A stretch of 5,470 nt of DNA from Clostridiales bacterium (GCA_015058265.1 SVCR01000133.1:1-5470), one strand, 5' to 3'; positions 1-5,470 are shown, numbered from the stretch's first letter. A program made the numbers and translations. Notes: generated by a model from the sequence alone, not told the origin.

Positions 1-972
1 GTGGGTGAGAAGACGCTGATGCCATATCTCCTTGCAAACGGCGCTCGAAGAGTGGAACTGGGAATGGCGACTCATCTCCATACAGACCATTATTTGGGAC
101 TGATCCAGCTGGCCGCAGAGTATCCTGTCGGAGCGATAGGGATACCGTCAGACTACAGGAGATCGATAGAGTCGATCGAGAAGAGGCAAAGCGCGGGAAA
201 TACAGGACGGAGTGCGGCACAAGGCAACGGACAGGACTCAGGACGGAGTGCGAGACAAGGCAACGGACAGGACTCAGGACGGAGTGCGGCACAAGGCAAC
301 GGACAGGACTCAGGACGGAGAGCGGGACAAGGATCTGGATCTGATAGGAATTCGCTGGGGAACGGAGATGTCGCAGGCAGAGGGAATTCTGAGGGAGGCG
401 TGAAATCCGGCGAGCGATGGAAAACTGAGGGAGGCACGAAATCCGGCGAGCGATGGAAAACTGAAGGCGGTATGGACAGCTTTGCTTTGCCTGAAAAGAT
501 CGAGTATATGGAAACAGGGTCAAGGATATGTATATCAGATGACGTTTATATAGAGCCGATATGGCCGCTCAGAACGTCCGGGGGCGGGATAGATATAGAT
601 GACCCTAATGAACATAATATGGTTTATCTCGTCAGCTATAAAGGCGTGAAGATAATGGTCACAGGCGACTTGCTGGAAGAGGATGAGCTGGAGATGGTCA
701 GTTATTACCGCGGAACTGATGTGCTCGACTGCGATGTGCTTAAAGTCGCGCATCACGGCAGCAAGAGCAGTTCGAGCGAGGCTTTTCTCGACGCAGTCTC
801 GCCTGAGATCGCTGTTATTCAGGTAGGAAAGAATAACTTATACGGCCATCCGCATCAACAGACCCTGGAGCGGCTTGAAGAACGCGGGATCAAAGTGTAC
901 AGAACAGATCAGAACGGCGCAGTAGGCGTGGATATACACGGCGATGAGATCTGTATTGATACAAATATATGA
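1..972 (+). CDS. comEC: ComEC/Rec2 DNA-uptake protein, C-terminal metallo-beta-lactamase domain (5' end outside window)
   Basis: This is the C-terminal part of the competence membrane channel that brings single-stranded DNA across the cytoplasmic membrane. The metallo-beta-lactamase (MBL) domain of the family is proposed to act as a nuclease on incoming DNA. The GTG at position 1 is very probably an internal Val of the family's 'VGE...LPYL' stretch, because full ComEC proteins are about 700-800 residues and the membrane domains are missing here. Visible motifs, numbered from base 1, are the metal-binding H25-x-H27-x-D29-H30, N206 followed by a beta strand, TGD at 221-223, HHGS at 251-254, GHPH at 282-285, and RTDQNG at 301-306. 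Residues 64-158 form a hydrophilic low-complexity insert of 12-residue repeats, placed between the IGIPSD strand and the LPEKI segment where relatives have a short helical region. All metal motifs are intact, so the domain is probably functional. The stop TGA at 970-972 overlaps a possible next ATG. The family call is secure; whether it is a full-length ComEC or a shorter MBL protein cannot be seen from this window. Confidence 0.88.
   Translation: MGEKTLMPYLLANGARRVELGMATHLHTDHYLGLIQLAAEYPVGAIGIPSDYRRSIESIEKRQSAGNTGRSAAQGNGQDSGRSARQGNGQDSGRSAAQGNGQDSGRRAGQGSGSDRNSLGNGDVAGRGNSEGGVKSGERWKTEGGTKSGERWKTEGGMDSFALPEKIEYMETGSRICISDDVYIEPIWPLRTSGGGIDIDDPNEHNMVYLVSYKGVKIMVTGDLLEEDELEMVSYYRGTDVLDCDVLKVAHHGSKSSSSEAFLDAVSPEIAVIQVGKNNLYGHPHQQTLERLEERGIKVYRTDQNGAVGVDIHGDEICIDTNI
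205..333 (+). repeat. 36-base tandem repeat, about 3.5 units, in frame within comEC
   Basis: Units begin at 205, 241, 277 and 313. Units 1 and 3 are identical, unit 2 differs at two adjacent-codon positions, and unit 4 decays after about 20 bases. Each unit encodes 12 residues of the type GRSAAQGNGQDS. The period is a multiple of three, so copy-number changes keep the frame. The near-identity of the units suggests recent expansion or homogenisation. The product is rich in Gly, Gln, Asn, Asp and Ser and is probably disordered. Confidence 0.95.
394..465 (+). repeat. second 36-base tandem repeat, two units, in frame within comEC
   Basis: Two units at 394-429 and 430-465 differ by only three bases. 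They encode GG(V/T)KSGERWKTE, and a third copy begins (GG) and stops at 471. The sequence is unrelated to the upstream array but has the same 36-base period and lies in the same linker of the MBL domain. It is charged and contains one Trp per unit, unlike the Gln/Asn-rich first array. Confidence 0.93.
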
Positions 973-1061
973 ACGGATGGCATTTCAAAGACTTGGGTTA
1001 TGAAGTGAACGGGAGTCTGGTGCTGATGATTCATAAAGCTATGTGTTTTTACTGTGTATAG
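969..1061 (+). pseudogene. possible truncated gene stub overlapping the comEC stop
   Basis: An ATG at 969 overlaps the comEC stop as ATGA, the usual sign of translational coupling, and opens a 30-codon frame beginning MNGWHFKDLGYEVNGSLVLM. The first 22 or so codons have base composition like comEC. After about 1035 the DNA becomes AT-rich and the frame ends in a TAG. This fits a co-transcribed gene cut short where foreign or rearranged DNA begins. I do not recognise the protein; it does not obviously match the usual HolA N terminus. No good ribosome binding site is seen, and the frame may be chance. Confidence 0.3.
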
Positions 1062-1193
1062 CACCGAAATCGTATTATATTGAGATGAAAATATGAAGGA
1101 AGTAGATTTTTAATTGGCGTTTTCATACATTCTATTAGAATCTTATGAATAAACCGATAATATCATTGGCCGACAACATAAAGGAGTTACAAA
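1062..1193 (+). promoter_or_regulatory. AT-rich intergenic region with a possible promoter for the nuclease-like gene
   Basis: A candidate promoter has TTGGCG at 1114-1119 and TAGAAT at 1136-1141, separated by 16 bases. This matches four and five of the six consensus positions respectively. A strong ribosome binding site AAGGAG at 1181-1186 lies seven bases before the ATG at 1194. No terminator for the upstream comEC transcript is evident; a weak five-base stem (GCTAT/ATAGC, 1038-1062) has no T-run. The promoter is inferred from consensus likeness in AT-rich DNA and is uncertain; the ribosome binding site is clear. Confidence 0.35.
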
Positions 1194-2036
1194 ATGGCTT
1201 TTTTTGCTGATCAGATTAATGAAATTATGAACTACTATGAAAGAATGGAAAAAGACTTCATAGAAGAATATATGAAGTCACCAAAAGGAACCTTGCTATC
1301 CCAGAAACATAATGGAAAGCCACAATTCCTGCATTATTATCCTGAAGCTGGCAAAATGGTTCGACGTACGATCACTAAAGATATTCAGCTGCAGAAACAA
1401 TTGGCGAGAAAAGAGTTTTCCAGAAAGTCAGCAGCTATCCTCAATAAGAACGTGCAATTGATGAGAAATGCAATTCGTGAAATCACACCATACGATCCTA
1501 ATCAAATAGTGCAATCAATGAAAAAAGGCTATGCAGATCTACCTAAGGAGTACTTCTTTGATCATAGTGAAATATCAATAGCAATGGACCTAAATGATGC
1601 AGATAAGTGTAGAATCATGCGTCATGCTAAATGGGGAAATGAACCATATACAGAAAACACATACCACAATGAAAATAAAAACAAGAGAACAAGCAGAGGG
1701 CGATATGTTAGGTCAAAATCGGAACAATTGATTATTGAATCTCTATATCATTTTGAAATACCTCATCACTATGATGAAGAGGAAATAATAGAAGGCATAT
1801 TGGTTGTTTCAGATTTTCGCTTCATTGATGCTGATGATAAGCCTATATTTTGGGAACACATGGGCATGATGGATGATCCGGTATATGCTAAGCGTAACAT
1901 GAGGAAACTGGATCGTTACTTTAGAGCCGGAATTATACCAGGACAAAACCTAATATTAAGTTTCGACCGAGATGATACTATTAACATGGGAATAATAGAT
2001 GCAATAATCAGACACGAATTGATCCCCAGACTATAG
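1194..2036 (+). CDS. PD-(D/E)XK nuclease-like protein of unknown role
   Basis: This is a 280-residue soluble protein with no signal peptide or membrane segment. The ATG is supported by AAGGAG seven bases upstream. Residues 1-95 are charged and helical, with a GTL...NGK stretch near 32-42 and an LARKEF segment near 70-75. Residues 147-280 look like a PD-(D/E)XK-type core: VRSKSE at 172-177, SDFRF at 206-210, FWEHMGMMDD at 219-228, then a basic helix and an IIPG...L strand near 247-255. From memory this 'VRSKSE ... DF ... WEH(F/M)GMMD' pattern is shared by many uncharacterised proteins of Clostridia. E177, D207 and E221 are candidate acidic metal ligands. The usual ExK lysine is not evident, and H222 adjoins E221, so catalysis is unproven. 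The gene is about 37-38% G+C in sampled lines against about 47% or more in flanking genes, suggesting acquisition by transfer. No partner methylase, toxin, transposase or Cas gene is adjacent. Confidence 0.6.
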   Translation: MAFFADQINEIMNYYERMEKDFIEEYMKSPKGTLLSQKHNGKPQFLHYYPEAGKMVRRTITKDIQLQKQLARKEFSRKSAAILNKNVQLMRNAIREITPYDPNQIVQSMKKGYADLPKEYFFDHSEISIAMDLNDADKCRIMRHAKWGNEPYTENTYHNENKNKRTSRGRYVRSKSEQLIIESLYHFEIPHHYDEEEIIEGILVVSDFRFIDADDKPIFWEHMGMMDDPVYAKRNMRKLDRYFRAGIIPGQNLILSFDRDDTINMGIIDAIIRHELIPRL

Positions 2037-2101
2037 ACTCCGAATATGTTTGTTTGGGATTCATAAGACTGGACTGACATAGTTGCCAAAGTATTTTTAC
2101 C

Positions 2102-2251
2102 TTCAATTACTCAAAATTGCCATGAATTCAATTACTCAAAGATGCTGTGCAATTAGTTGCTCAAAAAAGGTGTGCATTCAATTGCTTAGAGCTGCTGTGT
2201 AATTAGTTACTCAAAATAGGTGTGCATTCAATTGCTCAGAACTATGTATTT
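2102..2251. repeat. 25-base tandem array, six units, non-coding
   Basis: Units start at 2102, 2127, 2152, 2177, 2202 and 2227 with no spacers. Most keep a CAATTRCTCAAA-like core followed by a GTGTGCA or GCTGTGCA-like end. Units 2 and 4 resemble each other (TTCAATT start), as do units 3 and 5 (ATTAGTT start), giving a 50-base higher-order period. The units are diverged, so the array is older or less homogenised than those in comEC. All frames contain stops or lack starts, so it is not coding. Absence of unique spacers rules out CRISPR. It begins 65 bases after the nuclease-like gene. Confidence 0.85.
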
Positions 2252-2555
2252 GACTGCATTCGTCGTTTGAAAGATAAAGAATATGTAATTGGCTAAGTTT
2301 ACAGACATTCTTTTCATAATAATTGATTTGAGAACTCAGATGAACAAACTAAAATGCCTGAATCTATGAAGTAATTATGTTCAGAAACGCTCATATTCAT
2401 AGGATTAACATGCATATTATGAAAGTTGTGGTTTTTCATCTTTATGACTTCATATTTAGACTAAAAAAGTGACGGAAAAATGCAAAAAACGAGTATATCT
2501 GAGCGTAATTATGAAAATAAGTAATACAGGTAAGACCACTTCATACGAAACTATA
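2252..2555. other. AT-rich gene-free stretch
   Basis: About 30-37% G+C in sampled lines. No gene with start and ribosome binding site, no RNA gene and no convincing terminator is seen. Several short TATGAA/TTCATA words recur on both strands (for example near 2396, 2420 and 2450), but their spacing is irregular and they are expected in AT-rich DNA. It may be decayed coding DNA or the untranslated end of the island. Confidence 0.5.
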
Positions 2556-2639
2556 GATCATGCCGAAATATCTGCAGATCATGCCGAAATATCTGCAGAT
2601 CATGCCGAAATATCGGTAGATCATGCCGCAATATCTGTG
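2556..2639. repeat. 21-base tandem array, four units, upstream of the argR promoter
   Basis: Units start at 2556, 2577, 2598 and 2619 and begin GATCATGCCGAAATAT; units 1 and 2 are identical, 3 and 4 vary at a few positions. Junctions between units form the perfect palindrome ATCTGCAGAT at 2570-2579 and 2591-2600, with weaker versions 21 bases to either side. Twenty-one bases equals about two helical turns, so each copy presents the same DNA face. The array ends about 34 bases before the -10 box of the argR promoter, a position suited to a regulator-binding array. Binding is inferred; the array could instead be a neutral tandem duplication. Confidence 0.85.
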
Positions 2640-2649
2640 TACCGGAGAA

Positions 2650-2678
2650 TAACGTACCTGTGAGATTTGTGTTATAAT
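2650..2678 (+). promoter_or_regulatory. extended -10 promoter of argR-recN
   Basis: TGTTATAAT at 2670-2678 is a perfect extended -10 element (TGn plus TATAAT). The -35 region at about 2650-2655 is poor, which is typical of extended -10 promoters and of promoters that rely on an upstream activator. The predicted start near 2685 would give a leader of about 43 bases before argR. Confidence 0.65.
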
Positions 2679-2727
2679 TGAACCGTATCTGAGTTAGTCA
2701 ATTGATGAAGGAAAACCGGAGGCCATA

Positions 2728-3186
2728 ATGAGATTATCGAGGCAGAACAAGATACTGGAACTTATAAAAACTAATGAAGTCGAGACGCAGGACCAGTTAC
2801 TGTCGCTTTTGAGAGATGCAGGGTACAGTGTCACACAGGCAACTGTTTCAAGGGATATCCGTGAGCTTCAGCTTGTCAAGGGTCAGACACGAGAAGGCAG
2901 ATACAAATACATCGCGAGCAACTACGACAACAGACCTATCTCTGAGCGCTTTATCCGGATATTCCGGGAGAGTGTGCTTTCGTATCAGGCTGCACAGAAC
3001 ATTATAATAGTCAAAACTCTTTCCGGCTGTTCTGGAGCTGCGGGTGAAGCGGTAGACTGTCTCAGCCTTGACCACATAGTTGGTTCTATTTCAGGCGACA
3101 ATAATATGCTTGTGATCGTCGATCATGAAAAAAACGTTCCGTATGTTATCGCTGAATTTGACAAAATCATGGAGAATCAGATCTGA
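2728..3186 (+). CDS. argR: ArgR/AhrC arginine-responsive transcription regulator
   Basis: This 152-residue protein is full length for the family (about 150). ArgR is a hexameric repressor/activator that senses L-arginine and controls arginine biosynthesis and catabolism genes. The N-terminal winged helix (about residues 1-65) carries the recognition-helix signature TQATVSRDI at 36-44 and the wing ELQLVKG. The C-terminal oligomerisation and arginine-binding domain covers about 80-150, with the SGCSGAAGEAVD segment at 99-110 and GDNN at 123-126. Classical members have GDDT there, with two Asp contacting arginine; here only the first Asp (D124) remains. Similar GDN forms may be usual in Clostridia. 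GGAGG at 2718-2722, five bases before the ATG, fixes the start. The gene has its own extended -10 promoter and overlaps recN by one base, so the two form an operon. Confidence 0.93.
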   Translation: MRLSRQNKILELIKTNEVETQDQLLSLLRDAGYSVTQATVSRDIRELQLVKGQTREGRYKYIASNYDNRPISERFIRIFRESVLSYQAAQNIIIVKTLSGCSGAAGEAVDCLSLDHIVGSISGDNNMLVIVDHEKNVPYVIAEFDKIMENQI

Positions 3187-4811
3187 TGATCGACCGTATC
3201 ATAATAGATAATTTTGCTACCATAGAGCATCTTTCTTTCGATCTCGGAAACCGGCTCAACATAATAACAGGTGAGACCGGTGCAGGAAAATCAGTCCTCG
3301 TCACAGCTATCAGTACAGTTCTCGGCGGAAGGGCTGATTCTGCTATGGTCAGAACTGGCACAGACAGAGCCTTGATCCAGATCGCAGGAGACAAGAACGG
3401 AGACGATGTCATCATTACAAGGGAGATTCTTGCTTCGGGCAAATCCGTATGTAAGATCAACGGCGAGATGACGACGCTGTCCAGAGTAAGAGAATTCTGC
3501 AAGGATTGGGTCGATATACACGGACAGTATGATAATCAGCAGATTCTTGATCCGGATAATCACATCTATATCACGGACAGATTCCATGGGGAATCGATCA
3601 GACCTGAACTTGAGAAGCTTGAAGTGATCTATTCGGAATATCGAGCGGCACAGAAGGCTTATGATGATCTTCTCAAGGAGGAAGCTTCGGCTGCAAGGCA
3701 GCTTGATTTCTACAGATTCGAGTATGAACATATCAAGAGCCTCGATCTGCATCCGGGCGAAGCGGAAGATCTGAAAGAACAGCTTTCGATGATACGCAAC
3801 AGCGCAAAGATTTATTCTGCTGTAAGGAAATCATATGAGCTTCTGCATGAGATAGATGATTCTGTGCTTGGAAGTCTTGGCCGTATCACAGACGAGCTGG
3901 ATTCGGTAAGCTCCTACAGTGAGAAGATAAGCGCTATATCCGGCAGCATCAGGGATTCGTATTATTCCCTTGAAGACGCATCTGAAGGGCTTAGGGAGAT
4001 GACGGATTCTCTCAACTATTCCGATGAGGATGTCGACAGGATATCCGAGAGACTTGCGTTGATAGAAGATGCTGTGAGGAAATACAGGCTTTCGCCGGAG
4101 GAGATCATCCGATATGGCGAAGAGCTGGGAGAGAAGCTGAACAGGATCGAGAACTTTGATGAAGAGAAGGAGAGACTTGCCGGCATACTCGAGAGAAAGA
4201 AGACTGCTCTGTATGACCAGGCATCTCATGTAAGTGAGATCAGGCATATAATCGCGGCAAGGCTTGAGTCAGCTATGAAGAGTGAACTCAAAGATCTGGA
4301 CTTTGCCAACTCGGAGTTCAAAATAGCTATCGAGAAAACTGACGAAGTCGGACCGCTTGGATATGACCGTGTTGAGTTCCTCATCTCGACCAATCCGGGA
4401 GAACCGCTGATGCCTCTTACGAGGATCGCTTCTGGCGGAGAGATATCGAGGATAATGCTCGCGTTCAAACACATTATCGGCAGCAGCGATGATGTCGAGA
4501 CGATGATATTCGATGAGATTGACACGGGAATAAGCGGGCGGACTGCTCTGACAGTCGGCCATAAGATGAGCGAGATAGCAGGGCATAGGCAGCTGCTTGC
4601 TGTCACGCATCTGCCGCAGATAGCAGCTTACGGCGATGACAACTTCCTGATAACTAAAAAAATATCCGATGAGAAGACTCATACGGATATCGATCATCTT
4701 GATGCCGAAGGGAAGATCAGAATGCTTGCTACTCTGTTCAGCGGCTCATCCGATAACGAGAGTGCTCTGAAAGCAGCATCTGAACTCGTTGAAGCAGTAA
4801 GCGCGAATTAG
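3186..4811 (+). CDS. recN: DNA repair protein RecN (SMC-like ATPase)
   Basis: This 541-residue protein is close to the family norm of about 550-570. RecN is a cytoplasmic SMC-like ATPase recruited early to double-strand breaks, where it helps RecA-dependent recombination. Visible parts are the Walker A GETGAGKS at 29-36, a Q-loop region HGQYDNQQ at 112-119, two long helical coiled-coil segments (about 140-215 and 280-365) around a shorter middle, the ABC signature ASGGE at 415-419, Walker B MIFDEID at 440-446 followed by TGISG, and the switch region AVTHLPQ at 472-478 with H475. All catalytic motifs are intact. The ATG shares its A with the argR stop (TGATG), and only a weak GGAG at 3171-3174 precedes it, so translation probably depends on coupling to argR. 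It ends 11 bases before the stop codon of convergent holA. Confidence 0.97.
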   Translation: MIDRIIIDNFATIEHLSFDLGNRLNIITGETGAGKSVLVTAISTVLGGRADSAMVRTGTDRALIQIAGDKNGDDVIITREILASGKSVCKINGEMTTLSRVREFCKDWVDIHGQYDNQQILDPDNHIYITDRFHGESIRPELEKLEVIYSEYRAAQKAYDDLLKEEASAARQLDFYRFEYEHIKSLDLHPGEAEDLKEQLSMIRNSAKIYSAVRKSYELLHEIDDSVLGSLGRITDELDSVSSYSEKISAISGSIRDSYYSLEDASEGLREMTDSLNYSDEDVDRISERLALIEDAVRKYRLSPEEIIRYGEELGEKLNRIENFDEEKERLAGILERKKTALYDQASHVSEIRHIIAARLESAMKSELKDLDFANSEFKIAIEKTDEVGPLGYDRVEFLISTNPGEPLMPLTRIASGGEISRIMLAFKHIIGSSDDVETMIFDEIDTGISGRTALTVGHKMSEIAGHRQLLAVTHLPQIAAYGDDNFLITKKISDEKTHTDIDHLDAEGKIRMLATLFSGSSDNESALKAASELVEAVSAN

Positions 4812-4852
4812 TGAATAAGTGATCAACTGCGCGCTGCTGTAAGCGCGAATAG
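4794..4852. repeat. short direct repeat across the recN and holA 3' ends
   Basis: GTAAGCGCGAAT occurs perfectly at 4797-4808 (the last codons of recN) and at 4839-4850 (within the holA 3' end), 42 bases apart. The flanks add a near match, GC(A/T) before and TAG/AGC after. The same DNA is read as VSAN in recN and, on the other strand, as part of LFALTAA in holA. Confidence 0.75.
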
Positions 4853-5470
4853 CTCGAGGGCGACGTCTTTATCGATGTCGCCTCTTTTTATGTCGCGATC
4901 TATATTGTACAGATCGATAAGAAGATCGCTGATGCGTCTCAGGCTGTAGGCTCCGGCTGCCTGATATGCTTTCTTGAATCTGTATTCATTGACACCGGTC
5001 TTCTTGGCCATCTGAGAGATGCTCATCCCTTCACGCGACAGTTCAAGAGCGTCATACATGATCTCGAACTGTTTGGTCAGAAGGGCAGTGATCCTCATCG
5101 AACCGTCTTCTTCACGGATTATCGTCTCCGCTATCGTAAGAGCCCGGCCGGTATCTCCGCGCACAACAGCATCGACAAGATCGAACGCAAAGCGGTCATC
5201 TTCTCCCATAAGAAGGTCATCGATCAGACCGGAGGTTATATCATCCCCGGCGGCTGCTTTGACCAGCTTGGAAATGTCTGCGGCAAGAGCCGTGAGATCG
5301 TAGACACTGACTTTGTTGTAATAACCGGAGAGATCGATCATATACTCAAGATCCCTTTTCGAAATGATCTTTCCGGCGTTATGGATCCTCTTGGTGATGA
5401 ATGACCTGAGATCAGGCCTTTCGAGGCGTGACAATTCATAGGAAGAACAGACCTTGATCAGCTTCTTCCC
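4823..5470 (-). CDS. holA: DNA polymerase III delta subunit HolA, C-terminal part (5' end outside window)
   Basis: The delta subunit opens the sliding-clamp ring within the clamp-loader complex at the replication fork. The reading frame stays open to the window edge at 5470, giving 215 residues of a protein normally about 320-350 long. The visible part covers the end of the middle domain and the C-terminal collar domain. Family features include SRLERPDLRSFITKRI, the FAFDLVDAVVRGDTGRAL segment, an LTKQFEIMYDALEL helix, and the closing DLYNIDRDIKRGDIDK helix. A TTG at 5434 could be read as a start, but the upstream codons (GKKLIKVCSSYE) continue the family pattern, so the gene is truncated by the window and does not start there. 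It converges with recN with an 11-base gap, and no terminator for the minus direction is evident. Confidence 0.88.
   Translation of the reverse strand, partial: GKKLIKVCSSYELSRLERPDLRSFITKRIHNAGKIISKRDLEYMIDLSGYYNKVSVYDLTALAADISKLVKAAAGDDITSGLIDDLLMGEDDRFAFDLVDAVVRGDTGRALTIAETIIREEDGSMRITALLTKQFEIMYDALELSREGMSISQMAKKTGVNEYRFKKAYQAAGAYSLRRISDLLIDLYNIDRDIKRGDIDKDVALELFALTAARS
4856..4889 (+). terminator. likely intrinsic terminator of argR-recN, inside antisense of holA
   Basis: A stem is formed by GAGGGCGACGT (4856-4866) and ATGTCGCCTC (4875-4884): ten pairs including one G-T, with one bulged G and an eight-base loop. Five T follow (4885-4889). It lies 45 bases past the recN stop in the right orientation. 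The same bases encode the GDIDKDVALE stretch of HolA on the other strand, so the hairpin and the protein share sequence. The bulge and short T-run lower certainty. Confidence 0.6.

Noticed and set aside
153..437. 94-codon minus-strand frame opposite the comEC repeats
   Set aside because: Proline- and cysteine-rich shadow created by the in-frame repeats of comEC; no independent gene signals.
2102..2251. CRISPR array
   Set aside because: The 25-base units are contiguous and diverged, with no unique spacers and no cas genes nearby.
2202..2299. Stretch readable as a short peptide ending FDCIRRLKDKEYVIG before a TAA
   Set aside because: It looks slightly protein-like, but there is no start or ribosome binding site, half of it is the 25-base array, and I recognise no family. 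It may be decayed coding DNA, too weak to list.
1040..2660. Insertion sequence or integrative element
   Set aside because: No transposase or integrase, no terminal inverted repeats, no target-site duplication and no tRNA end visible at the composition boundaries; only a compositional island can be claimed.
2469..2663. 64-codon open frame with DHAEISA repeats
   Set aside because: GTG start without a ribosome binding site. Most of the frame is the 21-base array, which is open only because 21 is a multiple of three; the end runs into the argR promoter region.
4269..4697. Minus-strand open frames across recN
   Set aside because: They overlap the conserved ATPase motifs of recN and have no ribosome binding sites or recognisable products.
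4798..4835. GCGCG/CGCGC inverted repeat as a bidirectional recN/holA terminator
   Set aside because: Five or six pairs with a loop of more than 20 bases and no T-run on either strand; the hairpin at 4856-4889 is much better for the plus strand.

Overview
The window looks like chromosomal DNA from a Gram-positive anaerobe of the Clostridia. The evidence is the argR-recN pair, a ComEC of the Firmicutes type, HolA nearby, strong GGAGG-type ribosome binding sites, and frequent AGA/AGG Arg and ATA Ile codons. I cannot name the genus. Housekeeping genes sampled by hand run at about 47-58% G+C. The stretch from about 1040 to 2660 drops to about 30-38%.

Layout: (1) 1-972, the C-terminal metallo-beta-lactamase part of the DNA-uptake protein ComEC, cut by the window edge. 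It is split by a low-complexity linker built from two unrelated 36-base tandem repeats. (2) 969-1061, a 30-codon open frame overlapping the comEC stop, possibly the stub of a truncated gene. (3) 1062-2727, an AT-rich island. It holds one well-formed gene (1194-2036) for a PD-(D/E)XK nuclease-like protein of unknown role, a six-unit 25-base tandem array (2102-2251), about 300 bases with nothing recognisable, and a four-unit 21-base array (2556-2639). That last array lies directly upstream of an extended -10 promoter. (4) 2728-4811, argR and recN, translationally coupled by a TGATG overlap. (5) 4823-5470, the C-terminal part of holA (DNA polymerase III delta subunit) on the minus strand, convergent with recN. 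A likely intrinsic terminator for argR-recN lies inside the antisense of the holA coding sequence.

Function: comEC, recN and holA all concern DNA (uptake, double-strand-break repair, clamp loading), and ArgR is the arginine-responsive repressor that commonly precedes recN in Firmicutes. The island breaks this conserved set. Genes that often sit upstream of argR in Clostridia, such as tlyA or NAD kinase, are absent, and comEC and holA, often adjacent and co-directional elsewhere, lie here on opposite strands around argR-recN.

The least explained parts are the nuclease-like gene, the number of distinct tandem arrays (36, 36, 25 and 21 bases) within 2.6 kb, and the 21-base array with palindromic junctions in front of the argR promoter. 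I see no clear multi-gene new system.
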